Below, piece after piece: positions 1 through 7,484 of a stretch of 17,275 nt of DNA. The number at the start of each line of letters is the position of its first letter. Position 1 is the stretch's first letter. The translations under genes were made by a program, and so were the position numbers. The notes beneath the pieces were generated by a model. That model was not told the origin of the DNA and made no database searches. It worked only from the letters and a program-made list of their open reading frames with translations. The DNA is from Christensenella sp. UBA1385 (GTDB taxonomy: Bacteria > Bacillota > Clostridia > Christensenellales > Aristaeellaceae): positions 1 to 17,275 of the forward strand of contig DBQV01000032.1 of assembly GCA_002305755.1 (NCBI GenBank), in the 5' to 3' direction.

Positions 1-26
1 GTGGATAGAGCGTTCGTCTCCTAATA
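1..26 (+). other. tRNA-Arg(CCU)-like fragment cut by the window edge
   Basis: The first bases read like the D-arm to anticodon-loop part of a tRNA-Arg(CCU). GGATAGAG at 3-10 matches the D-loop/D-stem wording of the intact tRNA at 291-298, and the loop CTCCTAA at 18-24 carries the same CCU anticodon. The 3' side of the anticodon stem does not pair with the 5' side, and no T-arm follows, so this cannot be a working tRNA as it stands. It could be a decayed tRNA copy, one side of an integration site, or chance similarity. The 5' part lies outside the window. Confidence 0.3.
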
Positions 27-270
27 AGAAGTCGAACTGCCGCTTTTCCGGAAGCCGAAAGGGGGGGTGCTCGGGATTGACCCGGAAACGGAATCACCCC
101 GATGTCCCTGACTCTTAAGGCCGAAATCAGCCGGTGGAAGGATGTCCTGCCGCCAAAGTTGGCAAAGCTGATTAGAAATCGACTTTACTGATTAGCGGAA
201 ACCTCCCAAGCCCTCGCGGTGAGCAACCGCTAAATCCTCGGAAGCCTTGAAAAATAAGGGCTTGCGAGCA
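27..270 (+). ncRNA. Highly structured segment upstream of tRNA-Arg, possible unassigned RNA
   Basis: No convincing reading frame is present, but nested inverted repeats fill the segment. GGGGTG (64-69) pairs with CACCCC (95-100) around CGGG/CCCG (72-75/81-84). AATCAGC (125-131) pairs with GCTGATT (167-173) around GGTGG/CCGCC (133-137/150-154, one GU pair) and AGGA/TCCT (139-142/145-148). GATTAGCGG (190-198) pairs with 227-236 with one bulge, and CAAGCCC (207-213) pairs with GGGCTTG (258-264). Some stems exclude each other. I do not recognise tmRNA, RNase P RNA, 6S RNA or a group I intron core in it. The strand is assumed from the tRNA. That it is an RNA is inference from pairing alone. Confidence 0.28.
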
Positions 271-273
271 CGT

Positions 274-350
274 GATCCCGTACCTCAGCAGGATAGAGGG
301 TCCGCCTCCTAAGCGGAACGCCGCGCGTTCGAATCGCGCCGGGATCGCCA
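274..350 (+). tRNA. tRNA-Arg (anticodon CCU)
   Basis: A complete cloverleaf reads directly from the sequence. The acceptor stem GATCCCG (274-280) pairs with CGGGATC (340-346). The D-stem CCTC/GAGG is at 283-286/296-299. The anticodon stem TCCGC/GCGGA (301-305/313-317) holds loop CTCCTAA with anticodon CCT at 308-310. A 5-nt variable loop follows, then T-stem GCGCG/CGCGC (323-327/335-339) around TTCGAAT. The discriminator base is G347 and CCA (348-350) is encoded. It decodes AGG arginine codons. tRNA-Arg(CCU) genes are frequent integration targets for mobile elements, which fits the AT-richer, partly decayed sequence downstream, but no integrase is visible here. Confidence 0.95.
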
Positions 351-355
351 TTTTG

Positions 356-414
356 CCTACCAGATTTGACAGATTTGCCCCAAAAAGGCAGTTGTGCAAG
401 CTGGTAGGTTTTTC
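356..414 (+). terminator. Terminator-like hairpin after tRNA-Arg
   Basis: CCTACCAG (356-363) pairs perfectly with CTGGTAGG (401-408), and the second arm runs straight into TTTTTC. The loop is long (37 nt) and may contain a smaller fold. Its position six bases after the tRNA CCA end fits a rho-independent terminator of the tRNA transcript. Confidence 0.6.
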
Positions 415-655
415 TTTTTCAAGACGCCACAGAACAGGACAAACTTGCAAACAGAGGATTGCTCTCATTAGCACATTTCCAATTTTTCAGCCCAATTTCT
501 GATCGGCTCTCGCTGATGTCCGGCTTCAGCGTCTAATTGATTCGGACGGTCGTGCTAAATCTGGCGAACGATGTAATAATGGAGGCACTGAGGCTGATAT
601 TCTTTTAGGCAAAAATGCGCTTAATAAAATTTAATGAAATTCTCCTGCAACAGCA
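415..655. other. Intergenic, nothing recognisable
   Basis: This AT-richer stretch lies between the tRNA terminator and the ECF promoter candidate. I see no reading frame with a ribosome binding site, no long inverted repeat and no RNA gene. Short open frames here overlap the tRNA or lack start signals. Confidence 0.6.
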
Positions 656-684
656 TCGAACAAACCATGCAAAAATCCCGTCTA
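656..684 (+). promoter_or_regulatory. Possible ECF-type promoter of the sigma operon
   Basis: TCGAAC (656-661) and CGTCTA (679-684) are separated by 17 bases. This resembles the GAAC-type -35 and CGTC-type -10 elements that many ECF sigma factors recognise, and ECF genes are often autoregulated. The predicted leader before the gene start at 706 is very short, which weakens the call. Confidence 0.35.
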
Positions 685-705
685 TAGAGGTGAGGAGGTG
701 ATCTG

Positions 706-1233
706 ATGAGCTACACCGTTGCTGCAGAAACGGTCAAAGAACAGCGCTTTATGCAATGGGTCAGAACCTATGGCGACGCCATCCTTCGCACCTGTTTTGT
801 GTATCTGATGAACGTTCAGGACGCCGAGGACGCCATGCAGGATACCTTCCTGAAGGCGTGGAAGGCGATGGAACAGTTTGAGAAGCGAAACGGAGCCAGC
901 GAAAAAGCCTGGCTGATGAGCATTGCCATCAACGTCTGCCGGGATTATCGCAGGGCAAAATGGTTCCGCAAGGTCGATCTGCAAAAATCACTGGAGGACC
1001 TGCCCGCCCGCTATATATCGGTGGAAAGCAAGGACGTTTCGTTGACCATGGATGTGATGCGCCTGCCGGAAAAACTGAAGCAGGCGGTACTTCTTCATTA
1101 CTATCAGGAACTGACGCTCAGGGAAGTGGCGGACGTGGTGAAGGTGGCGCCATCCACCGTACACCGCCGGTTGAAGCAAGCGGAAAAGATGTTGAAAATA
1201 TCGCTGACAGGAGGGGAAGAAGATGAAAAATAA
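706..1233 (+). CDS. ECF-family RNA polymerase sigma factor
   Basis: This 175-residue protein is an alternative sigma factor that directs RNA polymerase to a small regulon, usually in response to an envelope or extracellular signal. Sigma region 2 spans about residues 16-88, with the region 2.2 wording DAEDAMQDTFLKAW at 39-52 and the basic DNA-melting segment CRDYRRAKWFRK at its end. Region 4, a helix-turn-helix reading the -35 element, spans about 117-167 (LTLREVADVVKVAPSTVHRR). There is no region 1 or 3, and the length is normal for ECF proteins. The ATG is preceded by GAGGAGGTGA at 693-702. The stop overlaps the next gene by 11 bases, so the two are translationally coupled, the usual sigma/anti-sigma arrangement. 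The exact ECF group is not determined. Confidence 0.92.
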   Translation: MSYTVAAETVKEQRFMQWVRTYGDAILRTCFVYLMNVQDAEDAMQDTFLKAWKAMEQFEKRNGASEKAWLMSIAINVCRDYRRAKWFRKVDLQKSLEDLPARYISVESKDVSLTMDVMRLPEKLKQAVLLHYYQELTLREVADVVKVAPSTVHRRLKQAEKMLKISLTGGEEDEK

Positions 1234-2626
1234 TAACGAGATTCAGCAAGCCCTGAACACCGCTCTTTCCAGCCTGCATGTAAGCGACACGGAAGCCGGC
1301 ATGCTGCTGGCGCAGGCAAAAGGAGGGAAAAAAGTGAAAAAGAAGTTATCGGTGGCGTTTGTGTTGATGATGATTTTCGTCACACTTTCACTGACTGCAC
1401 TTGCAGTGATTACTATCAGAGAAGTTGGGCGGCAGGTTGCTGAGAATGAAAAGAAACAGGGATACTATATCAACTGGACACTTGAGCAGAAGAAGAAATT
1501 GATCGGCAGCTTAATTGAGCTTAAGTACATGGATGAATCAGAAGAGGCCGGTGCGCTGTTAAACGGTATCCAAAGCGACCAGGAAGCAAGCGAAACGGCA
1601 AATCGTCTCATGGAAAAATATACCAACCGAAACATTGATGAGATCAACTTCCTTACTATTATGCAAGTCCCGATGGGGTCAGTAGACAAATGGACGTATG
1701 AGGAAAAAGCCTGGTATTCCAAACTCATGCGCGATGTGGGCCTTGAAGGGGACGGCATCACCCAGTTTGTCGAGCCAAGCGGCAAAATCAGCGAGGAAGA
1801 AGCAATCAGGATAGCCAGACGGGAGGTCGCCGCGGGCTACAAGGTTGACGAAAGCAAACTGGACTCTTATCAGGTAAGCGTCGATTTTGAAATCCCTGAG
1901 GCCGCTGAACCTAATGATCGTCAAGCTTACTGGCATGTAAAATTCGCAGCGCCTGATGATATGCCTGAAGATGAGCGTTTGTTCATCCTGTTCCCGGTAT
2001 ATGTGCATCCTGAAACTGGGGATTTGATGATTTCCGTCAATGAAATGCTTGAGAGAAGGACAAACTCTCCAACGCGGCCTGACAATGAGATATATCGAAC
2101 AATTGAATCGATTTCACAGGGTGCAAAATATATTCCTTTTCGCCGGTGGCCTCTTGAACTAAAGGCAAAATATTCTCAAATGGTTAATCCTCTGGTCGAA
2201 AGGATTGTCGCCAGTGGTGATATGGAGCAACTTACACTAAATGGTAAACTTGATATTGAAACTTTGGCACGCGCAGAATACACTTATGGCTTACCGGATA
2301 AAAAAGCCGTATCTGAAGCCGAAGCTTACGAGATTGCAAAAAAGGCGGTTCATAACAAGTTTGATGTTGATGACAAAGTGTTTCCTCTCTATCTGGATTA
2401 TATTGTCTACTATGACGTTACAGATGCTGAACAGCCCTTGTGGAAGTTTGTCTTTAATGGATGGTCTCTGGATTGGCCCAAGCTTGAAGGAGGGCTTAAT
2501 GACCCATTAAATAAAGTATACTACAAGGTAGAGATTCTTGCTCGAAATAGCGAGGTTAAGCATGTGGAAGAGTATAGTATGGATTCTCTTGGCAAAACGC
2601 TGGAAAGTGAATTAAAATGGTATTGA
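1223..2626 (+). CDS. Single-pass membrane protein, likely anti-sigma factor/sensor partner
   Basis: The protein has 467 residues: a short cytoplasmic N-terminus (1-41), one membrane segment at about 43-65 after a lysine-rich stretch, and a large outer domain. That layout, together with the overlap with the sigma gene, suggests an anti-sigma factor that holds the sigma factor through its N-terminus and senses outside the membrane. No zinc anti-sigma motif (HxxxCxxC) is present. The outer part seems internally duplicated. SEEEAIRIARREV (190-202) and SEAEAYEIAKKAV (364-376) each begin a PepSY-like unit of helix then strands, and each is preceded by a WxxExK-type segment (157-170, 309-322). The start has AGGAGGGG at 1210-1217. 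The 3' half is AT-rich compared with genes further right. The anti-sigma role is inferred from context; the PepSY likeness is by eye. Confidence 0.75.
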   Translation: MKNNNEIQQALNTALSSLHVSDTEAGMLLAQAKGGKKVKKKLSVAFVLMMIFVTLSLTALAVITIREVGRQVAENEKKQGYYINWTLEQKKKLIGSLIELKYMDESEEAGALLNGIQSDQEASETANRLMEKYTNRNIDEINFLTIMQVPMGSVDKWTYEEKAWYSKLMRDVGLEGDGITQFVEPSGKISEEEAIRIARREVAAGYKVDESKLDSYQVSVDFEIPEAAEPNDRQAYWHVKFAAPDDMPEDERLFILFPVYVHPETGDLMISVNEMLERRTNSPTRPDNEIYRTIESISQGAKYIPFRRWPLELKAKYSQMVNPLVERIVASGDMEQLTLNGKLDIETLARAEYTYGLPDKKAVSEAEAYEIAKKAVHNKFDVDDKVFPLYLDYIVYYDVTDAEQPLWKFVFNGWSLDWPKLEGGLNDPLNKVYYKVEILARNSEVKHVEEYSMDSLGKTLESELKWY

Positions 2627-2652
2627 AATCATCAGTGAAATGACCAAACGCG

Positions 2653-2817
2653 GGATTTGATGTTACTAATCCAGACGTTCCGTTATGGAAGTTCCTTTTC
2701 TGGCCAGGTTCGTCTTCGTACGGAAAGTTCAATCAGCCTGAACGAGAGCAGCAAAGACACAAAGTTGAGATCGGGTCGAGAACGGGGATAGAGTACACTG
2801 AAGTTCGCAACTTGTGA
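2653..2817 (+). pseudogene. 3' remnant of a paralogue of the anti-sigma-like gene
   Basis: Just after the preceding stop codon, an open frame without a start reads FDVTNPDVPLWKFLF, then HKVEIGSRTGIEYTEVRNL and a TGA. This aligns with residues 398-455 of the neighbour (YDVTDAEQPLWKFVFNG, then YKVEILARNSEVKHVEEY). The match is similar but clearly diverged, so it is not a recent exact duplication. Everything upstream of about the last 50 codons is missing and a TGA in this frame lies at 2641-2643. It is best read as the tail of a second PepSY-like membrane protein gene, lost by deletion or by recombination with its neighbour. Confidence 0.65.
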
Positions 2818-2898
2818 GAAAGCCCGAAGTAAAATGGGCAAGCCACTGGGATTCCGCTACAATGGATGTTGCCAAGGCATTCATGAGGAGGAGAACCA

Positions 2899-3144
2899 AT
2901 GGCTCAACACAAGGATACCACAGAATTGACAGGCTTGCTATTCCAATGGATGGGACTTGCAGACCCGATGCTCGGCATGCTGGAGTGGTTATGCGCACAG
3001 ATGATGGAAGCGGAGGTTTCAAGCCAGCTGGGCGCACAGAAGCACGAACAAAGACCGATAAGATTGGCTTCGGGGCTACGAACGGAAATCTCTTCGCAAT
3101 ACTGCCGAAAAGCTGGCAAAATAACGAAAGCGACTCATGATTAG
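2899..3144 (+). pseudogene. IS256-family transposase, N-terminal fragment
   Basis: The 81-codon frame opens with MAQHKDTTELTGLLFQ and continues DPMLGMLEWLCAQMMEAEVS, followed by QLGAQKHEQR. This is the wording expected at the start of IS256/Mutator-type transposases, which are normally about 400 residues. A good AGGAGGA site lies at 2884-2890. After about residue 50 the match is lost in this frame. Another frame from 3062 reads DWLRGYERKSLRNTA, weakly like the GYRER segment that should follow, so a frameshift near 3050-3060 is likely, with a further stop at about 3122. The DDE catalytic domain is absent, so this piece cannot transpose. No terminal inverted repeats were identified. Confidence 0.7.
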
Positions 3145-3222
3145 GACTTAAAAGGACGTGTTAATCAGCGGGTCCTTAATGGTTTGAAATGGTATAAGTT
3201 CTTTAGCGGGGAAGGAGACCGG

Positions 3223-3442
3223 CCATCCGCTTTTTCGCTTCGCTCTCCGGGCGGATGGGACGAAGCCGAGCGCCGCCTGCGGCGGATAGAGCGAGGCGAA
3301 GTCCCAATGAAGCAAGGAGCCGCGCTGCGGCGACTATGCTGAATTGAGTATGGGAGCCGAGCGCCAGTTGGCGCTGAACATAAAGGCGATTGTGCGTTTT
3401 TTCAAAATGATTCATCCCGAAAAAGTGCGTTTCTTCAAAATG
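3223..3442. repeat. Hairpin-rich intergenic repeat region
   Basis: This non-coding stretch carries a string of inverted repeats: CCATCCGC/GCGGATGG (3223-3230/3251-3258), CCGCC/GGCGG (3273-3277/3281-3285), GCCGC/GCGGC (3319-3323/3327-3331) and AGCGCCA/TGGCGCT (3360-3366/3369-3375). GCCGAGCGCC occurs twice, at 3265-3274 and 3356-3365. Two 18-base direct repeats with one mismatch, starting GTGCGTTT and ending TTCAAAATG, lie at 3392-3409 and 3425-3442. A frame exists across it on the minus strand, but it has no ribosome binding site and simply translates the repeats. It may be a member of a dispersed repeat family; only one copy is visible here. Confidence 0.5.
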
Positions 3443-3479
3443 TCGGGCAAAGATCACGGTCATTCTACCGCTGAAGCAA

Positions 3480-3509
3480 TCAAAAGCAGGAGAGCCGCGG
3501 CTCTCCTGC
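3480..3509 (-). terminator. Perfect palindrome, probable terminator of the leftward enzyme operon
   Basis: A 24-base perfect palindrome (GCAGGAGAGCCG and its exact complement) occupies 3486-3509. Read leftward it is followed by TTTTG, giving a strong stem with a short U-run. It lies about 130 bases after the stop of the DUF5107 gene. Read rightward there is no T-run. The gap 3510-3640 holds nothing else I recognise. Confidence 0.55.
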
Positions 3510-3640
3510 CTTGTCTGTGAGCGCACCGTGCCTTATCCATGCCCACTCTCGCTGGGGCTGTCCGCGCGGCGTCCCGGCGCGCGGCCTCCTCCACCTGGGC
3601 AAAGCCGCCTCCCCCGTCGCAGGATGATGTCACGATCGCC

Positions 3641-5653
3641 TTACTTCATCCTGAAATCAAGCGCTTCCGGCGGCTCCAGGTGCTCCTTCGCCCAGGCGAG
3701 GGCTTCCTCGTCCGCGCGGCCGAACTTTTTGCGGGCCTTCAGCTCAAACCATAGCTCGCTGAGCAGCACGTCGCCCTCGCGCACGTCGGTGAGCACGATG
3801 CGGCCCTCCAGCACTTTTTCGGCCTCCTCATAGCGGCCAAGGCGCATCAGCGCGGCGGCGCGGCAGGTCTGCACCCGGCCCAGCCGGCGCAGTGGCGCGG
3901 GCAGGCTGTCGGCAAGGTCAAGCAGGCGCTCGTACTGCTCCGTCACGCGCAGCGCCTCCAGCGCCTCGATGTAAAGCTGGCGGCAGCTCACCATGCCGGC
4001 CGCCTCGCACAGAAGCTCCGCGGCTTCGCCCTCACGGCCCGCGCGCTTTGTGAGCACGGCCAGGCAGCGCAGGGCCCAGGCATTGTGTTCAAGCGCCAGC
4101 GAGCGGCGCAGGGCCTTCTCGGCCTCCGCGTCCCTGAGGGCGGCCGCCCTCATCACACCCAGCTGGTAGAAGGCATACCAGTTATCCTGTTCTCCCCCGG
4201 CGCAGGCGCGCTCAAGCGCGTCTTCCCAGACATCGCCCAGCATGTAGCTGGCGGGCGGCTCCTTGGGATCGGGCCTGGGGAAGGAGCCGTCTTTCGCCAG
4301 CCGCATCCACGGCGCCTCCTCCCTGCCAAGGCGCATGGCCGAGAGGCTCAGCCCGGCCGTATCAAAGGCCTTGCCGCGCAGCTGCTTTTCCGCGCGGGCA
4401 AAGCCCATGCCGCGGTGCAGCACCCGGCCTGTTTTTCCGTCCAGCTCGCGCGCGGCGCGCTGATGCATTTCTTCCGTCAGCGCGGCCCCGCCCCGCTGCT
4501 CCAGCAGGGCTTCCTCCGCCGCGCGCACGGCGCCGCGCCAATCCTGCGAGAACACGCGCTCCGGCTCCGCCTGCAGGGGGCCGTAGCTTTCCAGCCAGCT
4601 GATGCTCTCGCCGCCCTTCATGGGCAGATGCTCCAGCTGGGTCTTGGCCAGGCCGCTCTGCAGCTCGATGTAGCTGCCCCTGCCGTCCGACAGGAAGCGC
4701 TGCCAGTGGCGGCCGCCCGCGCCCATGCCCCAGACAAAGAGCTTGCGCCCGCGCAGGCCCGCCGTGGAGGTCTGGCACATGCCGTAGCCGCTCCCGTCCA
4801 GCGCCGCCAGGAAGGGACGCGCGTCCCTGTCCACATCGAAGAAAAAGTCCATCGCCTGCGGTATCTGCGTGGAGCGGCTGATGTCGATCTCCCGCGCCCC
4901 TTCCTTGGTTTCAATGCGCATCATGGGGATGGGGATCTTGCTCACCCTGCCGCCGTAGCCGAGGCGGAAAGCCCTCTCCGCGGGCACCAGCACGCGCACG
5001 TCCTCGCCCTGATTGACCGCCATGTTGCTCCACCAGTAGACGGCGGTATCACGCGCCATGGCGTTGTCGATGCGCACGCGCACATACAGCTCCCTGGAAT
5101 CGTCCGGCAAAAAGGCTTCGACGCGGTAGAAAAGGCCGCGCACGCGCTCATACTCAAACAGGCGCAGCACGGGCGTGCCGTCGGCAAGCGCCAGCTCCTC
5201 CGCGCACAGATCGCTCACCGTGAAGGGCGTGTGGCCGATGATGCCCAGGTTCCACTCCACGCCGCCCGAGATCCAGGCGTTGCGCAGGGCCAGGTTGCAG
5301 GGCTGGAAGACGGGGTTGACGTGGAGCAGCTCCCGCCCCGCGTCCTTATCAAACAGCGACCACAGCCTGCCCCCCAGCTGGGGCAGGAAGGTGGCGCGCA
5401 GGTGCCCGTTCTCCAGCACCGCGGCCTTGAAATCGCGCGGGCGCCGCACGCGGTCGTAGCCGTCCTGCAGCGTATAGGGCAGGATGCCCTTCACCCGCGC
5501 ATAGCCCATATAGCGGCTCTCCTCGGCGGATACGCTCTCATCGACCGTCAGATCGGCGTGCAGATCGCCGGCCGCGCTCAGATCGGGCAGGGGGTTGGGG
5601 CGGCCCAGCGAGGCCGCGGGCATGCGAAATGGTACTATGCTGAGGGTGCTCAT
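3641..5653 (-). CDS. DUF5107-type protein with TPR-like C-terminal region
   Basis: This 670-residue protein has no signal peptide or membrane segment, so it is expected in the cytoplasm. Residues about 50-360 look like the DUF5107 domain, a mutarotase-like beta-sandwich seen beside carbohydrate genes. Marks are GGRLWSLFDKDAGRELLH (94-111), SGGVEWNLG (129-137), the WWSNMAVNQGEDVRVLVP segment (207-224) and HWQRFLSDGRGSYIELQSG (316-334). Residues about 370-670 are helical, with TPR-like pairs such as AEKALRRSLALEHNAWALRCL and GRYEEAEKVLEGR. Some relatives carry longer TPR arrays. The ATG has GGAGAA upstream and lies 10 bases after the upstream stop, so the two genes share an operon. Function is unproven: a sugar-binding or sugar-modifying role is inferred from fold and neighbours. 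Confidence 0.8.
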   Translation of the reverse strand: MSTLSIVPFRMPAASLGRPNPLPDLSAAGDLHADLTVDESVSAEESRYMGYARVKGILPYTLQDGYDRVRRPRDFKAAVLENGHLRATFLPQLGGRLWSLFDKDAGRELLHVNPVFQPCNLALRNAWISGGVEWNLGIIGHTPFTVSDLCAEELALADGTPVLRLFEYERVRGLFYRVEAFLPDDSRELYVRVRIDNAMARDTAVYWWSNMAVNQGEDVRVLVPAERAFRLGYGGRVSKIPIPMMRIETKEGAREIDISRSTQIPQAMDFFFDVDRDARPFLAALDGSGYGMCQTSTAGLRGRKLFVWGMGAGGRHWQRFLSDGRGSYIELQSGLAKTQLEHLPMKGGESISWLESYGPLQAEPERVFSQDWRGAVRAAEEALLEQRGGAALTEEMHQRAARELDGKTGRVLHRGMGFARAEKQLRGKAFDTAGLSLSAMRLGREEAPWMRLAKDGSFPRPDPKEPPASYMLGDVWEDALERACAGGEQDNWYAFYQLGVMRAAALRDAEAEKALRRSLALEHNAWALRCLAVLTKRAGREGEAAELLCEAAGMVSCRQLYIEALEALRVTEQYERLLDLADSLPAPLRRLGRVQTCRAAALMRLGRYEEAEKVLEGRIVLTDVREGDVLLSELWFELKARKKFGRADEEALAWAKEHLEPPEALDFRMK

Positions 5654-5663
5654 GTGTTCTCCT

Positions 5664-7484
5664 TCACCCGAAGACGGGATAATCGATTTGCCAGGTATTT
5701 TCCTTGAAATCCACCGTCACGCGCGTGCCGTCCGAAAAGACGGTGCGCTGACGGCTTCTGTCCTCGCTCAGGAACTCGTGGGAGACCAACTCCTCCATGG
5801 CCACGCGGCGCTGCAGCTCGCCCACCGCCTTCACCTGCCGGATGTTCTCCTCAAGCGCCTCGCCCGAAAGCCGCTCGCTCAGGTAGCCCATGCCGCCGTT
5901 CAGCAGCGCGTGCAAAAAGCCCGCCGTGCCCTTTGGGATGCCCCACTCGCCCGCTTCCATCTTCCAGGGGATCAGCACGCAGTCGTGGTACACCAGATTG
6001 AACAGCGGCACGGGGATGGCGGTGTTTCCCAGATAAGGCGCCCAATGGCAGAACACCTGGTAGGGGATGGCCCAGTCGTTCACCTCCTCCGAGGAGGGCA
6101 GGATGCCGTGCGCCGTCAGATAATCAAGGCAGTGACCGCGGTGAGAAAGGCACTCCCTGCGCGTCATGACGTGGCGCGGGTTGCTGCACTCGTCCGCCTC
6201 GTTGCAGGTGAACACGTCCAGATAGGTCGCGTCCGGCCGGATGCCGTTTGCCAATAGCTGTTCAAAGTTGCGCCGCACATACTCGGGCGCCAGCGAAGCG
6301 CACAGGTAGTTCTGCCGTCCGCCCGCCCAGCGGGACATCTCAAACAGCTTGCCGTCCGCAAGACGCACGGCGTTGTCCGCGTCGTAGGTGGGGGCGTCCA
6401 GATAATAATCTCGGTACTGGTCGTGCAGGCCGAAGAGGTAGCCGCTTTCGTGCAGTCGGTCCTGCAGCGCCTTCAGGCCCTCGTAGCCGCCCGCTTCGCG
6501 GCAGGGGGGCAGATAGTCCGGGTGCTGGTTGTCATAGCCCGGCTGGCCCCAGCCGTCCAGATGCAGGTAGAGCCGCTCCACGCCCTGCCGGCGCAGCTCG
6601 TCCACACGCTCCGCCCAGTGGCTGAAAGGAGTCAGCCTGTCGTTCTTTTCGGGCTGCTCGCGGTCATAATAGGCGCTGTCCGGCGTGACGTGGGTCTTGC
6701 CATCCACGTGCAGCACGCAGCAGCCGATCAGCCGCTCCAGCCCGGGATCCCTCTGCGCCTTTTCCCGCAGCGTGACCAGCCGCCCCTCCTCCAGCGCGAT
6801 GGCGCGGTAGCGCTTGCACAGCGTCACATAATCGCAGCCGGGGGCGAAGAAGTAGTAGCTCACCGTGCGCTGTGCCTCCATCCGGCCCAGCGAGGGCAGG
6901 TGGCGCACATACAGGCGCGTGGGCCCGCCCGCGGGGTGGGATACAGTGTACTTGCTGTCCCAGGGGCTGCGCACATAGCACAGATAGCCGCCCTGTCCCG
7001 TCACCTCGCCGAACCAGGGCAGGTAGGCCGCCTCGGAGCACATCTGCCCGTCAAAGGGCAGCTTCGCGCCGATCTCCTCCGGCCAGTCCGTGGGCAGCAG
7101 CTGCCCCTGCATGGTGTTCAGCACCGCGTAGCTGCCCTTTTCGTCCGCCGTGAGCGGCTGCGGCCAGCGCACCTCCCGCACGGGAAGGCCCGCCATGTCG
7201 AGCGGCACAAAGCTGCAGTCCACCCGCCCGTCCGCGCGGTCCAGGGTGATCAGCGTCTCAAAGCGCAGCGCGCTCCCCTCAAAGCCGCCGTAGCGCGTGG
7301 CCCGGCAGGGCCCCAGGCCCGTGACGTATTCGCGCGTTTCCTTCTCCCGAGCGCCGTCAAAAGGGATCTCGCGCCCGTCCTCCAGCACGATGGCGGGCTT
7401 CACGCCCCCGTCAAAACGCCAAAGCCTGCCAAAGGCCTCGCACAGCGCGTCCGGCACGAGCCGGATACCTTCCCGATCTCCCAT
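5664..7484 (-). CDS. Putative cytoplasmic glycoside hydrolase, GH101/GH129-like
   Basis: This 606-residue protein lacks a signal peptide. An N-terminal beta-rich part (to about 235) precedes a barrel-like part. The barrel holds LYLHLDGWGQPGYDNQHPDY (305-324), LFGLHDQYRDYY (350-361), ATYLDVFTCNEAD (419-431) and SSEEVNDWAIPY (464-475). A strand-end Asp in YLDV (D423) and a Glu in SSEE (E466 or E467) are plausible nucleophile and acid/base; D310 in LDGWG may bind substrate. The LDGxGQ wording and this order resemble the GH101/GH129 alpha-N-acetylgalactosaminidase group and the related DUF5696 proteins, but assignment is by eye and the substrate is unknown. AGGAGGAG precedes the ATG at a rather wide spacing. 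It is the first gene of the leftward operon and is divergent from the importer. Confidence 0.6.
   Translation of the reverse strand: MGDREGIRLVPDALCEAFGRLWRFDGGVKPAIVLEDGREIPFDGAREKETREYVTGLGPCRATRYGGFEGSALRFETLITLDRADGRVDCSFVPLDMAGLPVREVRWPQPLTADEKGSYAVLNTMQGQLLPTDWPEEIGAKLPFDGQMCSEAAYLPWFGEVTGQGGYLCYVRSPWDSKYTVSHPAGGPTRLYVRHLPSLGRMEAQRTVSYYFFAPGCDYVTLCKRYRAIALEEGRLVTLREKAQRDPGLERLIGCCVLHVDGKTHVTPDSAYYDREQPEKNDRLTPFSHWAERVDELRRQGVERLYLHLDGWGQPGYDNQHPDYLPPCREAGGYEGLKALQDRLHESGYLFGLHDQYRDYYLDAPTYDADNAVRLADGKLFEMSRWAGGRQNYLCASLAPEYVRRNFEQLLANGIRPDATYLDVFTCNEADECSNPRHVMTRRECLSHRGHCLDYLTAHGILPSSEEVNDWAIPYQVFCHWAPYLGNTAIPVPLFNLVYHDCVLIPWKMEAGEWGIPKGTAGFLHALLNGGMGYLSERLSGEALEENIRQVKAVGELQRRVAMEELVSHEFLSEDRSRQRTVFSDGTRVTVDFKENTWQIDYPVFG

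Noticed and set aside
1..273. Group I intron inside a tRNA-Arg(CCU) gene
   Set aside because: Such introns are known in bacterial tRNA-Arg(CCU), but the conserved core pairing (GACTA/AGTCC-type P7) is not seen, and the downstream tRNA is complete with its own D-arm, so it is not a 3' exon.
3203..3526. Leftward 107-codon frame across the intergenic repeats
   Set aside because: No ribosome binding site. The peptide just translates the direct repeats and hairpins. Kept as a repeat region.
4085..5707. Long rightward open frame (540 codons) opposite the DUF5107 gene
   Set aside because: It is antisense to a well-supported gene. Its composition is rich in Ala, Arg, His, Gln and Gly, as expected for the complement of GC-rich coding DNA, and it has no ribosome binding site or domain.
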